This document shows, in pieces, positions 1 to 6,566 of a DNA stretch of 6,566 nt (within the stretch, counting starts at the first letter, position 1; the number at the start of each line of letters is the position of its first letter). Made by a program: the position numbers and the translations under genes. Source of the stretch: Gammaproteobacteria bacterium (GTDB lineage Bacteria; Pseudomonadota; Gammaproteobacteria; Pseudomonadales; Pseudohongiellaceae); contig CANCGR010000506.1 in assembly GCA_947377625.1 (NCBI GenBank), forward strand, positions 1-6,566, in the 5' to 3' direction. The notes below the pieces were generated by a model. It saw nothing but the letters and a program-made list of their open reading frames with translations. It searched no databases and was not told where the DNA came from.

Positions 1-203
1 GTGTCTTCCACATTGCTGCTTGGTGTGAAGGTCGCGGTCCACACGATGTTGTCGCTGGTGGTCAGTGCGCTGAGAGCACCGTTGGCAGCACTCAGATCAG
101 TCAGCGAGAAACCGTTGACGGCTTCGCTGAAGGTGATGGTCACCGTCGAGGTTTCACCGATCTTCAATGCGCTGTCGCTCAGGGTGATCATCGCCGTCGG
201 CGC
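1..203 (-). repeat. Partial BIg unit R22 (first 67 residues)
   Basis: The window leaves the protein here, at domain residue 67 (NVED). Met6 replaces Ile in the first strand (APTAM), Asn30 gives AVNGF, and the loop is SAANGAL. Plus positions 1-2 belong to the following codon. The array therefore continues past the left edge. Confidence 0.92.
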
Positions 204-3200
204 CTTGGTGTCGACCGTGTAATTGGCGGAAGCTGCGGTGGTGCCGGTGTTGCCGGCCACATCAGTGTAAGTGTTGGCCAGGCTCACAAGGTTGCTGGTG
301 TCTTCGATGTTGCTGCTTGGTGTGAAGGTCGCCGTCCACACGATGTTGTCGCTGGTGGTCAACGCACTCAGTGTGCCGTTCTCACTACCCAGATCAGCCA
401 ACGCAAAGCCGGTGACGGCTTCGCTGAAAGTGATGGTGACAGTTGAGGTTTCACCGATCTTCAGCGCGCTGTCACTCAAGCCAATAGTGGCGGTTGGGGC
501 TTTGGTGTCGACCGTGTAATTGGCGGAAACGGCGGTGGTGCCGGTGTTGCCGGCCACGTCGGTGTAGGTAGAAGCCAGGCTCACGATGTTGCTGGTGTCT
601 TCGATGTTGCTGCTCGGCGTGAACGTTGCCGTCCAGTTGATGTTGTCGCTGGTGCTGAGATTGGAGAGCGTGCCGTTGTCAGACGACAGATCAGCCAGTG
701 CAAAACCGCTCACCGCTTCACTGAAGGTGATCGTCACCGTCGCAGCTTCGCCGATCTTCAGTGCAGTGTCATCGAGCGTGATGGTGGCAGTCGGAGCTTT
801 GGTATCGACTGCATAGTTGCTCGAGCTGGCGTCTGCGCCATTGTTGCCGGCCACGTCAGTGTAGGTGTCGGCCAACAAGGTGACATTGATGCTGGCTTCT
901 ACGTTGCTGGTTGGTGTGAACGTTGCCGTCCACACGATGTTGTTGCTGGTGCTCAAGTTGGAAAGCGTGCCGTTGTCGGCCACCAGATCCGCCAGCGAGA
1001 AGCCGGTGACGGCTTCGCTGAAGGTAATGGTCACGGTCGAGGTTTCGCCGCTTTGCAGCGCGTTGTCGCTGAGCGTGATGGTGGCAGTCGGGGCTTTGGT
1101 GTCGACGACGTAGTTGGCAGACACTGCAGCGGTGCCGGTGTTGCCGGCTACGTCAGTGTAGGTGTTGGCCAGACTGATCAGGTTGCTGGTGTCTTCCACG
1201 TTGTTGCTTGGTGTGAAGGTCGCCGTCCATACGATGTTGTCGCTGGTGGTCAACGCGCTCAGAGCGCCCTTCTCCGCCGACAAGTCGGCCAATGCAAAGC
1301 CGTCCACCGCTTCACTGAAGGTAATGGTGACGGTGGAGGTTTCACCGCGTTTCAGCGCGCTGTCACTTAAGACTATGGTGGCAGTCGGCGCTTTGGTGTC
1401 GATCACGTAGTTGGCAGACGCTGCGCTGGTGCCAGTGTTGCCCGCTACATCGGTGTAGGTGTTGGCCAGGCTGACAACATTGGTGGTGTCTTCGATGTTG
1501 GTTGACGGTGTAAATGTCGCGGTCCAGGTAATGTTGTCACTGGTGCTCAGCGCACTCAGTGTGCCGTTGTCAGCCGACAGATCCGCCAGCGTGAAGCCAC
1601 TCACGGCTTCGCTGAAGGTGATCGTCACAGTCGAGGTTTCACCGCTGATCAGCGCGCTGTCACTCAAGGTGACCGTCGCCGTCGGTGCTTTGGTATCGAT
1701 GGCGTAATTGGCGGAAACTGCGCTGGTGCCGGTGTTGCCCGCTACATCGGTGTAGGTATTGGCCAGGCTGACAACATTGGTGGTGTCTTCAACATTGCTG
1801 GTGGGCGTGAACGTTGCAGTCCATACCATGTTGTCGCTGGTGGTGAGGCTGCTGAGTGTGCCGTGCTCGGCCGACAGGTCGGCCAGCGAGAAGCCAGTGA
1901 CGGCTTCGCTGAAGGTAATGGTCACCGTCGCGGTTTCGCCGATGTTCAGCGCAGTGTCGCTCAGGCCAATGGTGGCGGTGGGTGCCTTGGTATCAATCGT
2001 GTAGTTGGCGGAAGCTGCAGTGGTGCCGGTGTTGCCGGCCACATCAGTATAGCTAGTCGCCAGAGCGATCAGGTTGGTGGTGTCTTCGATGTTGCTGTCT
2101 GGTGTGAATGTCGCGGTCCACACGATGTTGTCGCTGGTAGTCAACGCGCTCAGCGTGCCGTTGTCAGAGGACAGGTCAGCCAATGCAAAGCCGGTGACCG
2201 CTTCGCTGAAGGTGATTGTCACTGTCGAGGTTTCGCCGATCTTCAACGCACTGTCGCTCAAGCCAATGGTGGCGGTCGGCGCTTTGGTGTCGACTGTGTA
2301 GTTGGCAGAAACTGCGGTGGTGCCGGTGTTGCCGGCCACGTCGGTATAAGTATCGGCCAGTGATACGAGGTTGCTGGTGTCTTCGACATTGGTGGTCGGT
2401 GTAAAGGTGGCCGTCCACACAATGTTGTTGCTGGTGGCAAGATTGCTCAGCGTGCCGTTGTCAGCACTCAGGTCAGCCAACGCAAAGCCGCTTACCGCTT
2501 CGCTGAAGGTGATCGTTACTGTGGAGGTTTCACCGATCTTCAACGCCGAGTCGCTCAACGCAATGGTTGCCGTCGGTGCTTTGGTGTCGACTGCATAGTT
2601 GCCGGAACTGGCATCAGTGCCGTTGTTGCCGGCAATATCCGTGTAAGTATCGGCCAGCAAGGTGACATTGATGTTGCTTTCAACACTGCTGGTGGGCGTG
2701 AAGGTCGCGGTCCACACAACGTTGTTGCTGGTAGAGAGGTTGGACAGCGTGCCGTTCTGCGCCGTCATATCAGCCAACGTGAAGCCGGTGACCGCTTCGC
2801 TGAAGGTGATCGTTACCGTTGTGGTTTCGCCGCTCTGCAGTGCGCTGTCACCTAAGACTATGGTGGCAGTCGGGGCTTTGGTGTCGATGACGTAGTTGGC
2901 AGAACTTGCCGTGGTGCCGTCGTTGCCGGCCACGTCGGTATAAGTATCCGCCAGCGATACGAGGTTGCTGGTGTCTTCTACATTGCTGCTTGGCGTAAAG
3001 GTCGCGGTCCACACGATATTGTCACTGGTGGCAAGATTGCTCAGTACGCCCTTCTCTGCCGACAGATCTGCCAATGCAAAGCCGGTGACGGCCTCGCTGA
3101 AGGTGATCGTCACCGTCGAGGTCTCGCCGATTTTCAAGGCGCTGTCACTCAAGCCAATAGTGGCCGTCGGTGCTTTGGTGTCGATTGTGTAGTTGGCCGA

Positions 3201-6200
3201 CGTTGCCGTGCTGCCGTCGTTGCCTGCCACGTCGGTGTAAGTAGCGGCCAGCGCTATTACGTTGGTGGTGTCTTCGATATTGGTTGATGGTGTAAACGTC
3301 GCGGTCCATACAATGTTGTCACTGGTGCTCAGCGCACTCAGTGTGCCGTTGTCGCTGTTCAGATCCGCCAGTGCAAAACCACTCACCGCTTCACTGAAGG
3401 TGATGGTGACGGTTGAGGTTTCGCCGATCTTCAGTGCGCTGTCACTCAAGCTTATGGTGGCAGTCGGCGCTTTGGTGTCGATGACGTAGTTGGCCGAAGC
3501 GGCGGTGGTGCCGGCATTGCCTGCTGCATCGGTGTAGGTGCTGGCCAAGCTGATAACGTTGGTGGTGTCTTCCACGTTGCTGCCGGGCGTGAAGGTTGCC
3601 GTCCACACGATGTTGTTGCTGGTGCTCAGACTGGAGAGCGTGCCGTGCTCAGCCGTCAGATCCGCCAGCGAGAAGCCGCTGACCGCTTCGCTGAAGGTAA
3701 TGGTTACCGTCGAGGTTTCACCGATTTCCAGTGCGCTGCTGCTCAGGCCAATAGTGGCGGTCGGCGCTTTGGTATCAATGACGTAATTGGCGGACGCTGC
3801 GGTGGTGCCGCTGTTGCCGGCCACGTCGGTATAAGTAGAGGCCAGCGCGATAACATTGGTGGTGTCTTCGATGTTGCTGCTTGGCGTAAAGGTGGCAGTC
3901 CACACAATGTTGTCGCTGGTGGTCAACGCACTCAGTGTGCCGTTGTCGCTGCCCAGATCAGCCAGCGCAAAGCCGCTCACGGCTTCGCTGAAGGTAATCG
4001 TCACCGTCGAGGTTTCGCCAATTTTCAGCGCGCTGTCACTCAAGGCAATAGACGCGGTGGGGGCCTTGGTATCAATCGTATAGTTGGCGGAAGCGGCGGT
4101 GGTGCCGGTATTGCCGGCCACGTCGCTGTAAGTATCTGCCAGTGCAATTACGTTGGTGGTGTCTTCAATATTCGTTGACGGTGTGAAGGTCGCCGTCCAG
4201 GTGATGTTGTCACTGGTGGTCAGCGCGCTCAGCGTGCCGTTGTCAGACGACAAATCAGCCAACGCGAAACCACTCACTGCTTCACTGAAGGTGATTGTTA
4301 CAGTGGAGGTCTCACCAATCTTCAGCGCACTGTCGTCCAGCGTAATGGTCGCCGTGGGTGCTTTGGTGTCAACCACATAGTTGGCGGACGCTGCAGTAGC
4401 CCCGGTGTTGCCGGCCGTGTCGGTGTAGGTCGTGGCCAGACTGATCACGTTGCTGGTGTCTTCAATGTTGCTATCTGGCGTAAAGGTCGCGGTCCACACA
4501 ATGTTGTTGCTGGTGGTCAATCCACTCAGTGTGCCGCTGCCTGCCGTCAGATCCGCCAGCGAGAAGCCGCTTACAGCTTCGCTGAAGGTAATCGTTACCG
4601 TCGAGGTCTCACCGCTGATCAGCGCACTGTCGCTCAAGCTGATGGTGGCGGTCGGCGCTTTGGTATCGACTGTGTAGTTGGCGGAAGCGGCAGTGGTGCC
4701 GGTATTGCCGGCGACGTCAGTGTAGGTGTTGGCCAGGCTGATCACATTGCTGGTGTCTTCAATGTTGCTGTCTGGCGTAAAGGTCGCTGTCCACACGATG
4801 TTGTCGCTGGTGGTCAGCGTGCTCAGTGTGCCGTTGTCGCTACCCATATCAGCCAGCGAGAAGCCATTGACGGCTTCGCTGAAGGTAATCGTTACCGTCG
4901 AGGTCTCACCGATCTTCAGCGCGCTGTCACTCAACGTAATGGTTGCAGTCGGCGCCTTGGTATCAACCACATAGTTGGCTGACGTTGCCGTGGTGCCGGT
5001 ATTGCCGGCGACGTCGGTATAGGTATCCGCCAGACTCACGATGTTGCTGGCATCTTCGATATTGGTCGTCGGTGTGAAGGTCGCGGTCCACACAATGTTG
5101 TCACTGGTGGCAAGACCGCTCAGCGTGCCCTTCTCTGCTGTCAGGTCGGCCAATGCAAAACCGCTGACCGCTTCGCTGAAGGTGATGGTGATGGTGGAGG
5201 TCTCACCGATCTTCAGTGCACTGTCGCTCAAGGTAATCGTCGCAGTCGGGGCTTTGGTGTCGATTGCGTAGTTGCCGGAAGTTGCGTCGGTGCCGTTGTT
5301 GCCGGCCACGTCAGTGTAGGTATCGGCCAGCAAGGTGACATTGATGTTGCTTTCAACGCTGCTGGTAGGCGTGAACGTTGCGGTCCACACCACGTTGTTG
5401 CTGGTGGAAAGATTGCTTAGCGTGCCGTTCTGCGCCGTCAGGTCAGCCAAGGTGAAGCCGGTAACCGCTTCGCTGAAGGTGATCGTGACAGTTGTAGTTT
5501 CGCCGCTCTGCAAAGCGCTGTCGCCGAGGCTGATAGTGGCGGTTGGCGCCTTGGTATCGATAACGTAGTTGGCGGAAGCGGCAGTGGTGCCATCGTTGCC
5601 GGCGACGTCGGTATAGGTGCTGGCCAGACTGATCACATTGCTGGTGTCTTCAACGTTGCTGCTTGGCGTGAAAGTCGCCGTCCACACAATGTTGTCGCTG
5701 GTGGTCAGCGCGCTCAGCGCGCCGTTGTCAGCACTCAGGTCAGCCAGCGCAAAGCTGCTTACGGCTTCGCTGAACGTGATGGTGACTGTGGAGGTTTCAC
5801 CGATTTTCAGCGCTGTGTCGCTCAAGCTGATGGTCGCGCTAGGCGCCTTGGTATCAATCACGTAGTTCGACGAGCTGGCGGTGGTGCCATCGTTGCCGGC
5901 GACGTCGGTATAGGTAGCGGCCAGGCTGACAATGTTGGTGGTGTCTTCGATGTTCACCGACGGTGTGAAGGTGGCGGTCCACACGATGTTGTCGCTGGTG
6001 GCAAGACCACTCAGTGTGCCCTTCTCGGCACTCAAATCAGCCAGCGCAAAGCCGCTGACGGCTTCGCTGAACGTGATGGTGACTGTTGAAGTTTCACCGC
6101 TCCTCAGCGCGCTGTCACTCAACGTGATCGTGGCAGTCGGGGCTTTGGTATCGATGACGTAGTTGGCGGAAACTGCGGTGCTGCCGTCGTTGCCGGCCAC

Positions 6201-6566
6201 ATCGGTGTAGGTGGTGGCCAGACTAATGACGTTGGTGGCGTCTTCGACGTTGCTGCTTGGGGTGAAGGTGGCAGTCCACACGATGTTGTTGCTGGTGCTG
6301 AGACTGGAGAGCGTGCCGTGCTCGGCCGTCAGGTCAGCCAGTGAGAAGCCGCTTACTGCTTCGCTGAAGGTGATGGTGACTGTCGCGGTTTCACCGATTT
6401 CCAGTGCGCTGTTGTCCAGCGTGATGGTGGCCGTGGGCGCCTTGGTATCAATCGTGTAGTTATCGGAAGCGGCGGTGGTGCCGGTGTTGCCGGCCACGTC
6501 AGTGTAGGTGTTGGCCAGAGCGATCACATTGCTGGCGTCTTCGATATTGGTAGTGGGAGTGAAGGT
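1..6566 (-). CDS. Giant BIg-repeat surface adhesin, internal fragment (both ends missing)
   Basis: One minus-strand frame, with codons occupying plus positions 6564-6566 down to 3-5, is open for 2188 codons; I translated all of it and met no stop. No start or stop lies in the window, so the true protein is larger than about 215-220 kDa. It consists only of 99-residue bacterial Ig-like domains with invariant Trp55 (WTATFTP), TVTITFSEAV strand, YTDVAGN turn and DTKAPT junction. The closest family I recall is the Pfam bacterial Ig-like Big_12/Big_13 group; no search was run. Such arrays form the extended stalk of secreted or surface-held adhesins used in biofilm formation or host attachment, so an extracellular location is inferred. 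The fragment has no cysteine, two arginines (R2, R18), three histidines and roughly ten acidic against two basic residues per unit. The four in-frame methionines lie inside conserved domain positions and are not starts. Signal, retention, adhesive and secretion domains are not visible, so LapA-like versus another anchoring mode cannot be decided. The open frame is certain; the adhesin role is likely. Confidence 0.93.
204..500 (-). repeat. BIg unit R21
   Basis: Complete unit, the last full one before the left edge. The loop is GSENG at 38-42, and the rest is close to consensus with NIEDTSNLVSLANTYTD at 64-80. Confidence 0.93.
501..797 (-). repeat. BIg unit R20
   Basis: Complete unit. It has Asp9-Asp10 (LDDTAL), Ala18-Ala19 in place of Thr-Ser (GEAATVTITF), SSDNG at 38-42 and Asn54 before Trp55 (NINW), which is unique in the array. 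Confidence 0.93.
798..1094 (-). repeat. BIg unit R19, divergent QSGE class
   Basis: Complete unit, the most diverged member of its class. It has Gln14-Ser15 (ALQSGETSTV), VADNG at 38-42, VEASINVTLLADTYTD at 65-80 and GNNGADASSSNY at 83-94. It keeps the class-specific residues but differs from R13 at about 15 positions, many toward the general consensus. Confidence 0.94.
1095..1391 (-). repeat. BIg unit R18
   Basis: Complete unit. Arg15 (ALKRGE) is the second of two arginines in the window. Asp30 in the AVDGF turn is unique. Glu-Lys-Gly at 40-42 and NVEDTSNL at 64-71 match R12. Confidence 0.93.
1392..1688 (-). repeat. BIg unit R17
   Basis: Complete unit. Strand 3-7 reads TATVT where others read TATI, residues 14-15 are Ile-Ser (ALISGE) as in R7, and Thr54 precedes Trp55 (NITW) as in R8. 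PSTNIEDTTNV at 61-71 is shared with R11 and R8. Confidence 0.93.
1689..1985 (-). repeat. BIg unit R16, His-containing (EHG) class
   Basis: Complete unit. It carries Glu-His-Gly at 40-42 and GTLSSL at 42-47 like R1 and R10, but has Asn14 (ALNIGE) instead of Glu14 and Met53 before Val-Trp. Its C-terminal DNA is nearly identical to that of the next unit, R17. Confidence 0.93.
1986..2282 (-). repeat. BIg unit R15
   Basis: Complete unit. It has SSDNG at 38-42, Pro-Asp-Ser at 61-63 as in R6 and R7, and an unusual LATSYTD at 74-80 where Ser replaces Thr77. It is the only unit between the second and third higher-order blocks. Confidence 0.93.
2283..2579 (-). repeat. BIg unit R14
   Basis: Complete unit following the divergent R13. 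It has NLATSNN at 46-52 and PTTNVEDTSNLVSLADTYTD at 61-80, matching R5 (the unit following R4) at most of these positions. Confidence 0.93.
2580..2876 (-). repeat. BIg unit R13, divergent QSGE class
   Basis: Complete unit of the divergent class, with LGDSALQSGETTTV at 8-21, Met37, AQNG at 39-42, SVESNINVTLL at 64-74 and GNNGTDASSGNY at 83-94. The turn is YTDIAGN. It is 94 of 99 residues identical to R4 and about 84 of 99 to R19. Confidence 0.94.
2877..3173 (-). repeat. BIg unit R12
   Basis: Complete unit. Glu-Lys-Gly at 40-42 and NVEDTSNL at 64-71 are shared with R18, six units away. Its C-terminal part, GNDGTTASSANYVIDTK, resembles R3. Val43 replaces the usual Thr (KGVLS). Confidence 0.93.
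3174..3470 (-). repeat. BIg unit R11
   Basis: Complete unit. The loop is NSDNG at 38-42, with PSTNIEDTTNV at 61-71 as in R17 and R8. LAATYTDVAGNDG at 74-86 is shared with R2, and Thr90-Ser91 replaces Ala-Ser. Confidence 0.93.
3471..3767 (-). repeat. BIg unit R10, His-containing (EHG) class
   Basis: Complete unit. It shares Glu14 and the run from SGFSLADL at position 30 through TAEHGTLSSLSTSNNIVW to TATFTP with R1. Two usually conserved residues are changed: Asp10 is Ser (LSSSAL) and the turn is YTDAAGNAG. Confidence 0.93.
3768..4064 (-). repeat. BIg unit R9
   Basis: Complete unit. Position 5 is Ser (APTASI), the loop is GSDNG and the turn is Gly-Asn-Ser-Gly at 83-86. Otherwise it is close to the array consensus. 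Confidence 0.93.
4065..4361 (-). repeat. BIg unit R8
   Basis: Complete unit. It has Asp9-Asp10 (LDDSAL), Thr54 before the invariant Trp (NITW, shared with R17), PSTNIEDTTNV at 61-71 and Ser79 in the turn (TYSDVAGN). Confidence 0.93.
4362..4658 (-). repeat. BIg unit R7
   Basis: Complete unit. It has Ile14-Ser15 (ALISGE) as in R17, so Lys14 is missing. The loop at 38-43 is TAGSGT, the only unit lacking both an acidic and an amide residue at 40-41. The turn reads YTDTAGN instead of YTDVAGN. Confidence 0.93.
4659..4955 (-). repeat. BIg unit R6
   Basis: Complete unit. It has Asn30 (AVNGF), Met37 followed by GSDNG, and Pro-Asp-Ser at 61-63. The Pro-Asp-Ser triplet is found only in R6, R7 and R15. 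Met37 is internal to a conserved position and is not a start. Confidence 0.93.
4956..5252 (-). repeat. BIg unit R5
   Basis: Complete unit. Strand 20-25 reads TITITF, where nearly all others read TVTITF. AEKGTLSGLATSDN at 39-52 is identical to R2, while PTTN at 61-64 and LADTYTD at 74-80 resemble R14, so it looks mosaic. Confidence 0.93.
5253..5549 (-). repeat. BIg unit R4, divergent QSGE class
   Basis: Complete unit of the divergent class. It has Leu-Gly-Asp at 8-10, Gln14-Ser15 (ALQSGETTTV), AQNGTLSNLSTSNN at 39-52, Ser-Val-Glu-Ser-Asn in place of Asn-Ile-Glu-Asp-Thr at 64-68, INVTLLADTYTD at 69-80 and GNNGTDATSGNY at 83-94. It differs from R13 at five of 99 residues, making these the closest non-adjacent pair I found. 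Confidence 0.94.
5550..5846 (-). repeat. BIg unit R3
   Basis: Complete unit. Position 3 is Ser rather than Thr (APSAT), and Ser31 replaces the near-invariant Gly of the SGF turn (SEAVSSF). It has Gly-Asn-Asp-Gly at 83-86 and ends NYVIDTK, as does R12. Confidence 0.93.
5847..6143 (-). repeat. BIg unit R2
   Basis: Complete unit. It has Arg14-Ser15 (ALRSGE), one of only two arginines in the window. The stretch AEKGTLSGLATSDN at 39-52 is identical to R5. Its LAATYTDVAGNDG at 74-86 matches R11, its counterpart nine units away. Confidence 0.93.
6144..6440 (-). repeat. BIg unit R1, His-containing (EHG) class
   Basis: Complete 99-residue unit. It carries Glu14 (ALEIGE) in place of Lys and Glu-His-Gly at 40-42, features shared with R10 nine units later; R16 shares the histidine. 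By my alignment it is identical to R10 at 88 of 99 positions. The turn is Gly-Asn-Asp-Gly at 83-86. Confidence 0.93.
6441..6566 (-). repeat. Partial BIg unit R0 (last 42 residues)
   Basis: The window enters the protein here. The visible residues are domain positions 58-99, beginning TFTPTTNIEDASNV and ending NYTIDTK. Its Asp92 (SDNY) replaces the usual Ala (SANY). The preceding part of the domain lies beyond position 6566. Confidence 0.9.

Larger units (their letters stand above)
1..6566 (-). repeat. Tandem array of 297-bp units, 21 complete plus two partial
   Basis: The DTK|APT junction codons recur at exactly 297-bp steps: the Lys99 codon lies at 204-206 and then at every multiple of 297 up to 6441-6443. 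All 21 complete units are 99 codons with no insertion or deletion. Units differ by substitutions, many of them synonymous, so the array is diverged rather than a stack of identical copies. Residue numbering used in the unit entries: Ala1-Pro2-Thr3 at the start, Gly16-Glu17, Phe25-Ser26-Glu27, Asp36, Gly42, Trp55, Pro61, Tyr78, Gly83-Asn84, Tyr94, Asp97-Thr98-Lys99. Units are numbered R0 to R22 in protein order, from high to low coordinates. Confidence 0.97.

Noticed and set aside
1863..2363. Longer plus-strand open frame of 166 codons.
   Set aside because: It runs in the codon register complementary to the adhesin gene, spans unit boundaries, is rich in Gly, Arg and Gln without domain sense, and repeats the neighbouring units' antisense.
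2176..2440. Two short minus-strand open frames (2176-2418 and 2258-2440) in other registers.
   Set aside because: They overlap the long adhesin frame out of phase and encode His/Arg-rich or Pro-rich low-complexity peptides.
3645..4178. Longer plus-strand open frame of 177 codons.
   Set aside because: This is the same kind of antisense shadow; it internally repeats with the 99-codon period and has no independent start context.
189..4850. In-frame ATG codons on the minus strand (residues Met6 of R22, Met53 of R16, Met37 of R13 and R6) as possible internal starts.
   Set aside because: Each replaces a hydrophobic residue at a conserved position inside a domain, and the frame stays open upstream of all of them.
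1..6459. A ladder of 73-82 codon plus-strand open frames, each ending 297 bp after the previous one.
   Set aside because: They are the antisense of the repeat. Their stops come from the reverse complement of the conserved Tyr94-Asn93 codons (gta-att or gta-gtt read as taa or tag in the offset frame). Identical phase in every unit is explained entirely by the minus-strand gene.
1..6566. CRISPR-like periodicity.
   Set aside because: The period is 297 bp with coding similarity throughout, and there are no short palindromic repeats separated by unique spacers.
1..6566. Insertion sequence, transposon or integron array.
   Set aside because: No transposase or integrase coding, terminal inverted repeats or target duplications are visible, and the minus frame is uninterrupted.
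1..6566. Promoters, terminators or antisense RNAs inside the array.
   Set aside because: I saw no convincing -35/-10 pair or hairpin followed by a T-run on either strand. Any such element would recur in each unit, which makes chance matches likely.

Overview
The whole window is the interior of one very large gene on the minus strand. Read right to left, a single frame stays open from position 6566 to position 3 (2188 codons) with no stop, and it has neither its start nor its end here. The protein is a tandem chain of about 22 bacterial immunoglobulin-like (BIg) domains: 21 complete units of exactly 99 residues (297 bp) plus partial units at both edges. Each unit follows the plan APTATI-LSDSALKIGE-TVTITFSEAV-GF-LADL----GTLS-L-TS-NI-WTATFTP--N-ED--NV--LA-TYTDVAGN-G--A-SANY-VDTK. 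This is the architecture of giant, type I-secreted or otherwise surface-anchored repeat adhesins (LapA/SiiE/BapA-like in plan). The part visible here would be only the stalk; the N-terminal retention region, the C-terminal adhesive, RTX or secretion modules, and any secretion genes must lie outside.

Organism: base composition (GC apparently in the mid to upper 50s by eye), lack of codon extremes and this repeat style suggest a Gram-negative proteobacterium, perhaps a pseudomonad. This is a weak inference, because no non-repetitive sequence is available.

Layout in protein order (N to C, high to low coordinates): partial unit R0 (6566-6441), complete units R1 (6440-6144) to R21 (500-204), then partial unit R22 (203-1). 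The array is not uniform. A divergent class of unit (R4, R13, R19; Gln-Ser at 14-15, Val-Glu-(Ser/Ala) at 65-67, Gly-Asn-Asn-Gly at 83-86) always sits three units C-terminal of a His-containing unit (R1, R10, R16; Glu-His-Gly at 40-42). This reveals a higher-order repeat of about five units (R1-R5, R10-R14, R16-R20) superimposed on the 297-bp period. The chain has no cysteine, only two arginines and a strong acidic excess, as expected for an extracellular stalk, possibly stiffened by calcium.

I see no second gene, RNA gene, mobile element, CRISPR array, promoter or terminator. The many short plus-strand open frames recur every 297 bp and are shadows of the repeat. I did not find evidence for a novel multi-gene system; the interesting content is the internal evolution and patterning of the repeat array.
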